DNA from: Bryobacterales bacterium
GTDB taxonomy: Bacteria; Acidobacteriota; Terriglobia; Bryobacterales; UBA6623
Assembly (NCBI GenBank): GCA_028819215.1
Contig: JAPPMG010000013.1
Location: 1-58,918 of the forward strand
Length of the DNA: 58,918 bases
Reading direction: 5' to 3'
The position numbers were made by a program, and so were the translations under genes. The first letter of the stretch is position 1, and the number at the start of each line of letters is the position of its first letter. The notes beneath the pieces were generated by a model that worked only from the letters and a program-made list of their open reading frames with translations, had not been told where the DNA came from and made no database searches. Shown in pieces: positions 7,968-16,901 of this stretch.

Positions 7968-8291
7968 GTGATGCTTGTCCCAAGTCACCGAGTGCCGACC
8001 CATCCCGGGGAGATGCTCCTAGAAGACTTCCTTCAGCCGCTTGGCCTCACTCAACGCGAGCTGGCCGACGCGATTGGCGTGCCGTACCAGCGCGTCAACG
8101 AGATCGTACGCCGCAGGAGGGGCGTGACCCCTAGCACGGCCTTGCGGCTCGCAAGATTTCTCGATACGTCACCGGGGTTTTGGGTGAACCTGCAGTTGGC
8201 TTGGGATCTATTCCACGCACAGCAGGCCGAGGAGCAGGATCTCAAGAGGATATCTCCCTTTTCGAAGTCATCCGCTGTCGTCGTGCGCTAG
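7968..8291 (+). CDS. higA: HigA-type antitoxin, XRE helix-turn-helix
   Basis: A 107-residue protein matching the HigA family throughout. It has the leader VPTHPGEMLLEDFL, a helix-turn-helix LTQRELADAIGVPYQRVNEIV, and the conserved tail TPSTALRLARFLDTSPGFWV followed by NLQLAWDLFHA. HigA binds and neutralises HigB and represses the operon. It lies 12 bases after higB on the same strand with GGAGG in front of GTG 7968 and ATG 7971, either of which could initiate. It looks intact even though the toxin's 5' end is frameshifted. Confidence 0.92.
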   Translation: MMLVPSHRVPTHPGEMLLEDFLQPLGLTQRELADAIGVPYQRVNEIVRRRRGVTPSTALRLARFLDTSPGFWVNLQLAWDLFHAQQAEEQDLKRISPFSKSSAVVVR

Positions 8292-8875
8292 GCCGATCTG
8301 ACTGCGGAAATCATCGGTTGAAACGAGTTGGGCTCCATCGGCGAAAGGCTGCGGCAGCGCATGATTCGACGGTGCCGCAAGAGCCACGTGTGAGTTCCGC
8401 TCGTTCTGACCGGTGTTCTTTGGGAATTCTCTCGGGTCGCAGATTGTACGAACAGAGCAGGGTTCAGCTGTCCCACGGGCGTGGGTTGCCCCCGGTCTTG
8501 AGGGTCCAGGACTGCAGGGAGCACGGAACTCAGCAGGTGCCGCGCTGCCGGTTTCCGTGCATTTGACGACTCGCTACGCGATGCCTGCCGTCGGCGAGAT
8601 TGCGAGGCGCCAATCCCAAGGCCGATCACATCGCTTCTCGCGCCGAAGGTTCTGGCCGGTGTCGAAGAAACCGACCGCCGTTTGGCACCTCCCCTCAACT
8701 CAGTTGGGCATGAACAGCATCGAGACGTGCTGGTCTTCCAGGTCATGACAACGACCAGGGGCATGCACGCGGCTCACAGGTCCCCCCGTGGCATCATTGG
8801 GGAGGAGCCAACGCGTCCACAGGCTATGGGCGAACCGTACGTCACCCGCTGGCGGTGGCCGCAGAAGAAGACACT
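8292..8875. other. 584-base stretch without a supportable gene
   Basis: Open frames exist on both strands between higA and the ATPase gene, but they are rich in Arg/Ser/Pro, lack a credible RBS and show no motif I recognise. A short plus-strand run ending in RLRQRMIRRCRKSHV near 8393 could be the tail of a lost gene. I see no tRNA, strong repeat or terminator. Confidence 0.4.
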
Positions 8876-10078
8876 ATGGCGAGTCGCTTGCAGGTTAAGC
8901 GCGTGGCGCTCGAGAATTTCCTCAGCTTCGCCACTTGCGACGTCACGCTTGGGCAACTGACATTCTTGGTCGGAAGGAACGGCTCGGGCAAGAGCAACTT
9001 TCTCTATGCGCTCCGCTTTGTCGCGGAGTCGCTTCGCCACTCAGTTGGACGTGCGCTCGAATCCCACCATGGGATCTACGGTGCGCTACGCCGCTCGCCG
9101 GTTTCCCCCGAGCACTTCGGCATTCGGCTCGATTGTCGTGTCGCCAATGCGACTGTGCAGTTTGCGTTCATCGTGGCCCTGCGCGGAGACGACGAATTCG
9201 AGGTGAGTCGCGAGGAATGCCGAGTGATGCCGGATGATTCGACAGGCGAAGGGCACCATTACTCGATTCGCGAAGGACAAGTGTCGGCGAGCTTTCCGAA
9301 TCCTCCCCCTGTCTCGACGGACCGGCTGTATCTCTTGGCCGCTTCGGGAATCGAAGCATTTCGGCCGACATATGATTCCCTCTCGCGCATGGGCTTCTAC
9401 AACCTCCTGCCGGAGTCGATAGCCGACGCCCAGCCTCCAGATCCAGGCACGGTGTTGAGGAGCGACGGGGGCAATCTCGTAAGGGTGATTTCTCGGTTGG
9501 AAGACCGTGCCCCGTGGATCAAGCAACGAATCGAGGAATACCTTTGCAGCGTAGTGCCCGGCCTATCCGGCGTTGGTCACGCATCGCTTGGCTCTCTGGA
9601 GCTCCTGGAGTTCCAGCAGCATGTGGGCAGTTCGATCGAGCCCGCAACGTTCTATGCAGATTCGATGTCAGATGGCACACTCCGCGCACTCGGAGTACTC
9701 GTGGCGCTCTTCCAGTGTGCCGATAGCTCTGGACCGCTTCTCGTCGGTATCGAAGAACCGGAAGACGGTCTTCATCCTGCAGCGTCCGAGATTCTGCTTG
9801 ACAGCCTGCGCGAGGCCGCTCAGCATGCCCAAGTCATTGTGACTAGCCACAGCGCAGATCTGCTAGATGAACCAGATGTCTCTGCCGAAGCGATCCTTGC
9901 AGTTGTCGCAGAACAAGGGGAAAGTCGAATTGGCCCGCTGGACGAAGCAAGTCGCACGTCCTTGAGCCGTCACTCATTTGGCGCCGGAGAGTTGATGCGC
10001 TGTGACCAGCTTCGTATCGCCCCCGCTGTGGCGGCACAGGGGACAGTTCGATTTGACCTGTTCGAAGGCATGCCATGA
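8876..10078 (+). CDS. AAA family ATPase (AAA_21/SMC-like), paired with DUF4276
   Basis: A 400-residue ABC/SMC-like ATPase. Walker A GRNGSGKS is at residues 33-40, an ABC-type signature SDGTLR near 265-270, Walker B LLVGIEEPEDGLHP near 288-301, and a TSHS sensor near 323-326. This is the order found in OLD, PARIS AriA and related AAA_15/AAA_21 proteins. The N-terminal VALENFLSFATCDVTLGQLTFLVG segment is also typical. The DUF4276 gene starts six bases downstream, so the two are an operon. In such pairs the ATPase is thought to sense or hold an effector; the antiviral role is inference. ATG 8876 is chosen because homology begins there; GTG 8855 is an alternative. All nucleotide-binding motifs are intact. 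Confidence 0.87.
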   Translation: MASRLQVKRVALENFLSFATCDVTLGQLTFLVGRNGSGKSNFLYALRFVAESLRHSVGRALESHHGIYGALRRSPVSPEHFGIRLDCRVANATVQFAFIVALRGDDEFEVSREECRVMPDDSTGEGHHYSIREGQVSASFPNPPPVSTDRLYLLAASGIEAFRPTYDSLSRMGFYNLLPESIADAQPPDPGTVLRSDGGNLVRVISRLEDRAPWIKQRIEEYLCSVVPGLSGVGHASLGSLELLEFQQHVGSSIEPATFYADSMSDGTLRALGVLVALFQCADSSGPLLVGIEEPEDGLHPAASEILLDSLREAAQHAQVIVTSHSADLLDEPDVSAEAILAVVAEQGESRIGPLDEASRTSLSRHSFGAGELMRCDQLRIAPAVAAQGTVRFDLFEGMP

Positions 10079-10084
10079 TCCCCA

Positions 10085-10672
10085 ATGCTACGAGTAGCTC
10101 CGATCGTTGAAGGTCACGGCGAAGTACACGCGGTGCCAGAGTTGATTCGGCGGATTGCCGCACATTCAGCACCTGGCACGCCCCTGCAGGTGCTGCCGGC
10201 GATTCGGGTCAGTCGCAATAGAGTTGTGAAGCCAAACGTGCTCGAGCGCTACGTGGACCTTGCGGCCCGCAAATCGATGCCCGATGGAAGAATCCTGCTA
10301 CTGCTTGACGCGGACCGCGAGTGCCCAATGCAACTCGCTTCCAGTCTGCTTTCTCGCGCTCGCGGGGCGAGATCAGATCGATTGATCAGCGTGGTTATCG
10401 CAAAGACCGAATTCGAGTCGTGGTTCCTAGCATCCGCTAGCTCGATCGCCGGAGTGCGAGGAATCAGCACGAGATGTAGGGCTCCTCGCGACCCCGAAGC
10501 GATTCGGGACGCTAAGGGGTGGCTTACGCGACAGATGGCACCCGGCCGTCGATATGGTCCAACAGTTGATCAGCTGGATCTCACTCGATGTTTCGACATC
10601 GATGCTGCTCGGGCAGCACCTTCGTTCGACAAGTTCTGGCGCGACGTGGAAGCGCTGCTGGCGAGCCAATGA
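10085..10672 (+). CDS. DUF4276 family protein, TOPRIM-like
   Basis: A 195-residue protein with the N-terminal signature IVEGHGEV (a glutamate-containing first motif as in TOPRIM folds), then RILLLLDADREC with acidic residues after a hydrophobic strand, and KTEFESWFLASA with the conserved Glu-x-Trp typical of DUF4276. The motif order strand-E, strand-DxD is that of TOPRIM nucleases and of the AriB/OLD effectors, although a nuclease role for DUF4276 is not proved here. It is coupled to the ATPase gene six bases upstream. It ends 453 bases before the TOTE gene. No damage is seen in the motifs. Confidence 0.83.
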   Translation: MLRVAPIVEGHGEVHAVPELIRRIAAHSAPGTPLQVLPAIRVSRNRVVKPNVLERYVDLAARKSMPDGRILLLLDADRECPMQLASSLLSRARGARSDRLISVVIAKTEFESWFLASASSIAGVRGISTRCRAPRDPEAIRDAKGWLTRQMAPGRRYGPTVDQLDLTRCFDIDAARAAPSFDKFWRDVEALLASQ

Positions 10673-11125
10673 CGGGCCAGCATAGCGATCCGAGCCCAGA
10701 GTCCCAGACCGGGGTCGCACCACGCGCCCGCGTGAACTCCCTGCCCCGCGGGACGGACCCAGCCTAATGGTCATCGCGGCCGTCTCACTGAGTTCTGGGA
10801 TAGAGCGATGTCCCGGAATTCGACCAACCGCCCGGACGAGTTTGCCGACGGACCTAGCATCGGGACCTACACCATGATCGTGGACGACTCGCCTGCGACC
10901 GGAGATCTCGCGAGGCGGTTGCCAGAGGAAGCGCTCAAGCGGACGGGCTAGCATCACCGACCGCTGGCGCTATCATTCTGACATTCCTCAGTGGCCGGCA
11001 CAGGCCGTGAGGCCCGATGAGGTTGTTGTGAAGGAGACATCGCCTCTTCGCCGGAGGACGTCGAACTCCATCAACAATCAGCGATGCACGAGACGGACGC
11101 TAGGCCTGAATCGACGGAGTCTCCG
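10673..11125. other. intergenic region with one small unrecognised ORF
   Basis: No gene is firmly supported between the DUF4276 gene and the TOTE gene. A 47-residue plus-strand frame at 10808-10951 (starting MSRNSTNRPDEF) has plausible codon use but a weak RBS and no known motif. The upstream part of the TOTE frame (11084-11125) is probably untranslated. Confidence 0.3.
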
Positions 11126-13540
11126 ATGGACGAAGCGGCCCGCCTGCGAGCGGAGAACGCTCAGCTAAGGCGTCTATTGGCTCAGCACGGCATCCCAGCC
11201 CCGGTCCCAGAGCGGAACGACCAATCCCCGCTGCCAACCGCCAAGCCTGTGGCAGTTGTCGCCGCCGGGGACAGAGCCGCGCAACGCATAGCCCTCTACC
11301 GAAGTCTGTTCCGAGGCCGTGACGATGTTTATGCGGTCCGCTGGGCGAGCCCTGATGGGCGCTCTGGCTATTCTCCGAGAGCTGATCGCGACTGGCAGGC
11401 ATATCTGGCAGCCAAGGAATCGGATCGCAGAAAAGTAGACAGGCAAACCCGAAAGTTCCGGCCGTTGACCGACGATGTGGTGCGGGCTCACCTGATGGGC
11501 GAGTACACGATCGGCATCTACCCCCTGCTGCTAGATGAGACCTGCTGGTTTCTTGCCGTCGACTTCGACAAGAAGACCTGGCAGCGCGATGCCGGGGCGT
11601 TTCTTGAGACATGTCGCGACTTCCGAGTACCGGCGGCATTGGAGCGGTCTCGCTCCGGCGATGGTGGCCACGTCTGGATATTCTTCGATCGCCCGATCCC
11701 GGCCTCAACGGCCAGGAAACTTGGTTGCGCAATCCTAACCCGAACGATGGAGCGACGCCATCAAATAGGGTTGGATTCTTACGACAGGCTATTCCCGAGC
11801 CAAGACACGTTGCCGGCGGGCGGTTTCGGGAATCTCATCGCATTGCCCCTGCAGCGGACTCCTAGGAGGGCGGGCAATAGTGTCTTTGTCGATGCGGACT
11901 TCAGGCCTTACGCCGACCAATGGGAGTTCTTGTCGACATTGCAGAGGCAGACAGCCGAGGATGCCGCCGAATTGGTTTCTGCGGCCATGCGCTCCGGCAC
12001 CCTGATCGGGGTCCGGGCAAGCGGCGACCAAGATGGCGGTGAGCGTAATCCCTGGACGCTGCCTCCGTCTGGGAAAGGCAGAGAACCGCCAATCCAAGGC
12101 CCCCTCCCTGAAGAGATCAAGGTCGTCAGGAGCAATCTTCTCTACATCGAGAAGACCGGCCTTCCCTCTGGCATGCTCAATCGCTTGCTACGGCTAGCGG
12201 CGTTTCAGAATCCCGAATTCTATAGAGCTCAGGCGATGCGCCTCAGCACGTTCGACAAACCAAGGGTCATTGCTTGCGGTGAAGAGCTGACGCAGCATAT
12301 TGCTATCCCTCGCGGGTGCCTAGCCGAGGTCGTTTCCCTGCTTGAGGCGCACAATGTCAACGCCAACGTCAGGGACGAGAGATTCACCGGCATTCCGATC
12401 GAGGCGGACTTTCGTGGTCAGTTGCGTCCACTGCAACGAAACGCCGTCTCAGCATTCACGGGCTTTGACGAGGGGATCCTCTGCGCGCCGACTGCGTTCG
12501 GGAAGACTGTTGTCGCAGCACAGATGATCGCAGAGCGAAAGGTGAACACGCTCGTCTTGGTTCATCGTCAGCAGTTGTTGGATCAATGGCGTGAGCGATT
12601 AACGATGTTCTTGGGCCTGCCGGCCAAGTCAGTGGGGCAGATAGGAGGTGGGAAGAACGATCAGACCCGCGCTGTGGATGTCGCGCTGATCCAGAGCCTG
12701 CACCGACGGGGTGTGGTCAAAGATCTCGTTGCCGACTACGGCCAGATCATTGTTGACGAGTGCCACCACATTTCTGCGTTCACGTTCGAACGCGTGTTGA
12801 GGCAGGCCAAGGCCAAGTACGTGGTTGGTCTGACAGCAACGCCCACGAGAAAGGACGGCCACCATCCGATCATCTTCATGCAGTGTGGCCCAATCCGCTT
12901 TAGCCACAGCGCGCGCGCAATGACGAAATCGCTGCCGTTCGAACATTTCGTCGTTCCACGGCAGACAGGATTTGCAATGGAGCAGGACCTCGCGGATGTG
13001 TCAATCCACGATATCTATGCAGCGCTTGTAAAGGACCCTGCTCGGAATCAAATGATCGTGGACGACCTCGTACGGGCGGTGCGGTCCGGGCACTCGCCTC
13101 TGCTGCTGACCGGCCGGACCGCGCATCTGCAGAATCTCGTAGAGAAGCTACGCGGAGTCATCGAGAATGTCTTCGTCCTCCGGGGTGGCATGGGAAGGCA
13201 CCAACGACGCGCAGCAGCAGAAGCCATGGCCCGCCTAGGTCCATCCGACCAACAAGTCATCCTCGCGACTGGCAGTTACATTGGCGAGGGATTCGACGAT
13301 GCACGGCTGGACACCCTCTTTCTCGCGATGCCAATCTCTTGGAAGGGAACGCTCCAGCAGTATGTTGGCCGTCTCCACCGGCTTTGCGACAGCAAGCGAG
13401 CTGTGCTGGTCTACGACTATGTGGACTTCAACGTTCCAATGTTGGCCAGAATGTACCAGCGGCGACTCAAGGGATACAGCGCGATCGGCTACAAGGTCAA
13501 GCAAGACCCCGATTGCCCAGACGTCCCAGCCGAAACTTAG
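11126..13540 (+). CDS. TOTE conflict-system type primase-helicase
   Basis: An 804-residue protein with three parts. An N-terminal coil, LRAENAQLRRLLAQHG, is followed by an archaeo-eukaryotic primase (AEP) domain with the acidic motif FLAVDFDKK at about residues 142-150, SGDGGHVWIFF at about 177-187 and GGFGNLIALPLQ near 232-243. A superfamily 2 helicase then has APTAFGKT at 454-461, DECHH at 544-548, LTATPTRKDG, and a C-terminal YVGRLHR. This is the architecture of the AEP protein of TOTE systems, predicted anti-invader machines. I prefer ATG 11126 because GGAG lies six bases upstream; ATG 11084 has no RBS. The usual separate nuclease partner is not seen nearby. Confidence 0.88.
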   Translation: MDEAARLRAENAQLRRLLAQHGIPAPVPERNDQSPLPTAKPVAVVAAGDRAAQRIALYRSLFRGRDDVYAVRWASPDGRSGYSPRADRDWQAYLAAKESDRRKVDRQTRKFRPLTDDVVRAHLMGEYTIGIYPLLLDETCWFLAVDFDKKTWQRDAGAFLETCRDFRVPAALERSRSGDGGHVWIFFDRPIPASTARKLGCAILTRTMERRHQIGLDSYDRLFPSQDTLPAGGFGNLIALPLQRTPRRAGNSVFVDADFRPYADQWEFLSTLQRQTAEDAAELVSAAMRSGTLIGVRASGDQDGGERNPWTLPPSGKGREPPIQGPLPEEIKVVRSNLLYIEKTGLPSGMLNRLLRLAAFQNPEFYRAQAMRLSTFDKPRVIACGEELTQHIAIPRGCLAEVVSLLEAHNVNANVRDERFTGIPIEADFRGQLRPLQRNAVSAFTGFDEGILCAPTAFGKTVVAAQMIAERKVNTLVLVHRQQLLDQWRERLTMFLGLPAKSVGQIGGGKNDQTRAVDVALIQSLHRRGVVKDLVADYGQIIVDECHHISAFTFERVLRQAKAKYVVGLTATPTRKDGHHPIIFMQCGPIRFSHSARAMTKSLPFEHFVVPRQTGFAMEQDLADVSIHDIYAALVKDPARNQMIVDDLVRAVRSGHSPLLLTGRTAHLQNLVEKLRGVIENVFVLRGGMGRHQRRAAAEAMARLGPSDQQVILATGSYIGEGFDDARLDTLFLAMPISWKGTLQQYVGRLHRLCDSKRAVLVYDYVDFNVPMLARMYQRRLKGYSAIGYKVKQDPDCPDVPAET

Positions 13541-13855
13541 ACTGAATAAGTTCTCGCCCGGTCTTCCACTGCAGGGCGCTGTACGCTACTGATGCCATTG
13601 CGTTTAGGTTGATTGACTGGGCCAAAGTATAGCGGGAGGTGATCGACAACGTGGTGCGGCGCGAGCGCGGACGCCCGCCCACAGGCGACATTCGCAGCTG
13701 GATCATCCCGATCGGCAGCCTTGTCGGCAGGCATCCGCCGAAGCGCCGTCCGCTCCCGGGCAACGAAGGACTCTGGTGCGCGAATGTGCAAATCCCGGAC
13801 ATGGTGCGTTTCTGGCAGGAGACGCACGCTGCCCAACAATGCTTGCGTCAAGTGC
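13541..13855. other. no supportable gene between TOTE gene and HExxH gene
   Basis: A plus-strand frame opening at GTG 13639 runs into the opposite-strand HExxH gene for over 200 bases and has no known motif. I treat it as chance. The region lies between convergent genes, and no clear terminator hairpin was found. Confidence 0.35.
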
Positions 13856-14641
13856 CTAGGCTCGGTGAAAGGGGCTCCCAGTCGTCCCGGCAATTCCCAG
13901 ACGTCTCGCCACGACACATGGCAGCCTTGGCCCTGCGTGCGAACCAGCCAAGTTTGAAGACCATGAGTTCAGATACGCCCGGAAATCCTCGTCTTGATTG
14001 GCATCCCATGAGTTCAGAGCAGTGCAGTCACGCCAGAGTGTCGTGTTCTTGCGAAACTCCCGAAGCAATGCGACGGCTACGACGCCATTGAGACTCCGGT
14101 TGTATCGATCGGATGCCAATTCCTCGCAGTGATCCAGAAACCAATTGGCGAGTGAAGTCTCTTGGTCCACGGCATGCCGTCTCTCGACGCGCTCTGCATA
14201 CGTTCCGTGGCTTGGCGCAAATTCCTCTGCCTTGAACACAGAATGCGGCGGGGCTTGAGTCCAAGCAGCGACCAAGCGACGCAATACAAAGAGCGAGGCT
14301 GCCTCGCAAAGGGCCTCTTCGAACCACTTGTGCTTGTGATCGGTAAATCGGTCGGATCGAATGAGCACGTGGCAGAGCTCGTGAGAGAACTGGTATACGT
14401 ACTGCGACCAGTAGGTGTCGCTAGCGGTGAGGTAGATCTTGTACGGGCGCCTACCCTGCACGACTAGGGGGTGATCCCTCCTCCACCGAGAAACCTCAAT
14501 CCGGTCGTCGGGCAGTTGTCCGGTCACCGTTGAGAGCTCCTTGAAGACCGACTCGAGCACGCCGAGAATCGCGCTGAGGCTGGTTGCCCCCCAATCGCCA
14601 TTTAAGACAGTCAAGCCAAGTTGTGGATTGTGTTTGTCCAT
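13856..14641 (-). CDS. HExxH-containing putative metallopeptidase, unknown family
   Basis: A 261-residue cytoplasmic protein with a clear zinc-type motif, FSHELCHVLIRS, followed 12-17 residues later by HKWFEEALCEAASLF, which provides the second-half Glu expected of a gluzincin. The N-terminal half (KIYLTASDTYWSQYVYQFSH) resembles proteins annotated only as hypothetical in many genomes. It is not an ImmA or M48 protein by any other motif. It is alone on the minus strand between the TOTE gene (convergent) and an unknown gene. The last 30 residues are Arg/Pro/Gly-rich and may reflect a shifted 3' end. Function unknown; the peptidase fold is a moderate inference. Confidence 0.68.
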   Translation of the reverse strand: MDKHNPQLGLTVLNGDWGATSLSAILGVLESVFKELSTVTGQLPDDRIEVSRWRRDHPLVVQGRRPYKIYLTASDTYWSQYVYQFSHELCHVLIRSDRFTDHKHKWFEEALCEAASLFVLRRLVAAWTQAPPHSVFKAEEFAPSHGTYAERVERRHAVDQETSLANWFLDHCEELASDRYNRSLNGVVAVALLREFRKNTTLWRDCTALNSWDANQDEDFRAYLNSWSSNLAGSHAGPRLPCVVARRLGIAGTTGSPFHRA

Positions 14642-14718
14642 AAGTCGTTGCTAGAAGCCGTGATGTGAGGGACTCGTGTAGAATCGCTCCGGTTGCAAGA
14701 TCCGACGGCTTGTGAGGG

Positions 14719-15411
14719 CTATCCGCTCAGCGCCATCGCGGGCGAGTCGGGCGCGGGTTCGACCGTCCTCCCAGCATCGAGGTCGTCAATATACTTCTGC
14801 TTTGGATCGACCGCGAATTGATGCAGCCACGCGATCAGCTCCGGCGAGCGTGCCTCGGAATGGATGATGACACGGGCTACCTCGTAGACGGAGAAATGGC
14901 CCTTGCTGAGCATGCGCGCGCATTGGCCCGGAGGGATGTTTTCGAAGATGTTGTACACGGCACCTGCCCCGCGAGGCAACGACGCCGGGCACTCGATCCA
15001 CGACGCGAGTTCGGTCGCCGTCGGAGGGTCCGGGAATCCCGCAAGGTGAGAGCGAATCACTTGCTCGAGGAATTCAATCCGCTCGTGGAGGGCCGCCGTG
15101 TCGGCGACTCCACCATTCCAAGCGCGTCGCGCGCGCGGATGATCAAACCACTCCAGCGGCATGGGTTCCAGTCGCAGCAACCGCCCGATAGGCCTAGCGA
15201 TCACTGTGAGCGGCTTGCCCGTGCCCCCGATCAGCGAGCCGTATTCGCCGACGGCGGCGGTGGAAGGATCAACGCCCAAGTCGTCGGTGACTTGCAGGCA
15301 GATTCGCTGATGTTCGGCGAGTATCTCCTCCCGCGTCGGAAGATGCTGGGGCGGGCTCGGCAGGGGTGAGCCGTAGAACGCCTTGCGAACCGCGTCGTAG
15401 TCGATCGGCAC
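14719..15411 (-). CDS. unknown protein, partner of AbiEii-like nucleotidyltransferase
   Basis: A 230-residue soluble protein with no motif I recognise. It starts five bases after the stop of the AbiEii-like gene, so the two are almost certainly co-transcribed and functionally linked. The central part (YNIFENIPPGQCARMLSKGH, then VARVIIHSEARSPELIAWL) is helical and looks well conserved in character. It does not show the winged-helix N-terminus of AbiEi antitoxins and it follows the nucleotidyltransferase instead of preceding it. It could be an antitoxin, a regulator or a second effector. Confidence 0.62.
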   Translation of the reverse strand: MPIDYDAVRKAFYGSPLPSPPQHLPTREEILAEHQRICLQVTDDLGVDPSTAAVGEYGSLIGGTGKPLTVIARPIGRLLRLEPMPLEWFDHPRARRAWNGGVADTAALHERIEFLEQVIRSHLAGFPDPPTATELASWIECPASLPRGAGAVYNIFENIPPGQCARMLSKGHFSVYEVARVIIHSEARSPELIAWLHQFAVDPKQKYIDDLDAGRTVEPAPDSPAMALSG

Positions 15412-15416
15412 AGATC

Positions 15417-16124
15417 CTACTGCCTCCTAGGAATGATCGTTCGAGGGACCCGCGAGCGAACGTCTTCGAGCATGTCTTGCACAGCGTTGTCCTGCAGCTC
15501 CGGGTAGCGGGCGTTGACCACGGGCTCTTCGTGCCGTTCCATCCAGCCCGGGCTGAAGCTGCTCAGCGCGGCGACGAGTACCGCAGGGTCCCTGACCTGG
15601 CCGGCAGACCAGACTTCCTCCATGGTTTCGGGTTCGAGATGTCTCGCAACGGCCATGTCGTATAGGTCACGGGGAACGATCCTGCCATGAGCGAGGATCC
15701 TCCGGTGCAGTTTCTTGGCGAGGATTTCGAGATTCGTCTCTAGCGCGATCACAGGGTCGCTTGTGCGGTCCTGCGAACGGCTTCGCTTCGTTTGGGGCTG
15801 GGAAGCGACGATCCCCACCCTGCCGTGCTCGCAATAGACCGTGCAACCCTCCATGCCAACAGTGGCGATTCGGCTGAGACGCAGCTCTCCGACGCGGGCC
15901 TCGAATCGGGCGCATTGATCATAGATGGCTTCGGTAAACGCTGCCTGAGACGTGAACAAGCCGATATCGAAGCTGTCCCGATGCTGCCAGCGGGTCGCGA
16001 GAGCTGTCCCACCGCCGAGCAGAAGTTCTTCGGGCGGAACGAATTCCAAGATCAGCGGAACGACTTCTTCGAAAATCTTACGCGACCCCTCTGGCAGGAC
16101 TGAACTGTTGCGATTCGTTGCCAT
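15417..16124 (-). CDS. AbiEii/AbiGii-like nucleotidyltransferase with altered DxD
   Basis: A 235-residue protein of the AbiEii (DUF1814) family, whose active members transfer nucleotides to RNA and act as type IV toxins. The substrate-binding LLLGGGTALATRWQHRDS motif is present, as are LAKKLHRRIL and the family's PRDLYDMAVA. The catalytic pair is changed. Where members read Ser-x-Asp-hydrophobic-Asp, this one reads SFDIGLFTS, so the second Asp is Gly. That should abolish metal binding and catalysis. The unknown gene at 14719 follows after five bases. It may be a regulatory or non-catalytic derivative, or a decaying toxin. Confidence 0.8.
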   Translation of the reverse strand: MATNRNSSVLPEGSRKIFEEVVPLILEFVPPEELLLGGGTALATRWQHRDSFDIGLFTSQAAFTEAIYDQCARFEARVGELRLSRIATVGMEGCTVYCEHGRVGIVASQPQTKRSRSQDRTSDPVIALETNLEILAKKLHRRILAHGRIVPRDLYDMAVARHLEPETMEEVWSAGQVRDPAVLVAALSSFSPGWMERHEEPVVNARYPELQDNAVQDMLEDVRSRVPRTIIPRRQ

Positions 16125-16733
16125 GCGACACCGCCCGACCGTGCTGCCTCTTGGCTCTTAGGATCAGCCATCGCCGAATCAAAGCAAGAGAACAGTGTCC
16201 GCCCGGCCGCTTCAATCAGGATAGGCCAAGGCCAAGATGATCTGAGAGCCCTCCGCAGAGCTCGCCGAGCGATCCCACGCGGCCCCCGGCGGCAGTGGGC
16301 GGAACTGGACCGACGGGAGACCAAGCCGAAGCGGCTGGAAGCGATGAGCACCAGCCTCAACAAGACCGGCCGGCGATGGATCCGGCGACTCGCAGAAATG
16401 CAACCTACCTGAGCGATCCGCTCGCGTCCAGTGCCACCAGCGCTTCCGGCTCTCGGCTGCGAGCTCGCCGGGCCGGTATCGAACCTGCTATCGAGCTGTG
16501 CGAGGACTCGGCTCATCGATTCCTCCTTGCTCTCGCCAAGGCCGTCGGCTAGGCGATCCGGGCTCCAGTCTGGCCAAGACAAGTCAAAGCGCCCGTCGTG
16601 AGATTTGCTGCCCGCTTGTAGTGCCCCTTCTCACAATCTCGTTTCGGCTATTTTGCAATCTCACTGCAAGACTGCCGAAGAACTAGGCGTCCGAATGTCA
16701 GATCCACGAACTATTGACCCCATTCCGTGCTTC
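16125..16733. other. gene-poor region with a possible 3' gene remnant
   Basis: No complete gene is seen. On the plus strand a frame ending at the TGA at 16410-16412 reads protein-like sequence (RRAIPRGPRRQWAELDRRE, then MSTSLNKTGRRWIRRLAEM) but has no start or upstream continuation. It is probably the tail of a deleted gene of unknown family. The remainder of the stretch has no motif, tRNA or strong repeat. Confidence 0.35.
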
Positions 16734-16901
16734 CTATTGATCCGCAGAGCACGTTGAGCGAGTTCCTTGCCATATTGAGGACTGAACGGGGTGTGAACCG
16801 TAGAACTTCGACCGCTCCCGATTGGTGTACTCGTTGATACGCGCGATGCGAGCACGGATGTGGCCCAAGAGCGCCAAGTCGCTCTGAGGACCCCTCTTCA
16901 C
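16734..16901 (-). pseudogene. hepT: truncated HepT (HEPN/DUF86) toxin remnant
   Basis: Beginning at GTG 16901, which overlaps the mntA stop by four bases, a 55-residue frame reads SDLALLGHIRARIARINEYT followed by NRERSKFYGSHPVQSSI. This is the N-terminal third of HepT/DUF86 proteins (the usual pattern is a helix with I-x-x-I-x-x-Y-T, then F, then V-Q-D-A-V). After the VQ position the sequence leaves the family and stops at 16734. The RNase or AMP-acceptor part (R-x4-6-H and the C-terminal Tyr) is missing. An intact HepT is about 115-140 residues, so this copy is dead. Confidence 0.66.

Noticed and set aside
8288..8764. Minus-strand 158-codon frame between higA and the ATPase
   Set aside because: Ser/Arg/Thr-rich, no RBS, no motif, overlaps the higA 3' end.
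13639..14091. Plus-strand 150-codon frame after the TOTE gene
   Set aside because: Overlaps the opposite HExxH gene by more than 200 bases and has no recognisable domain.
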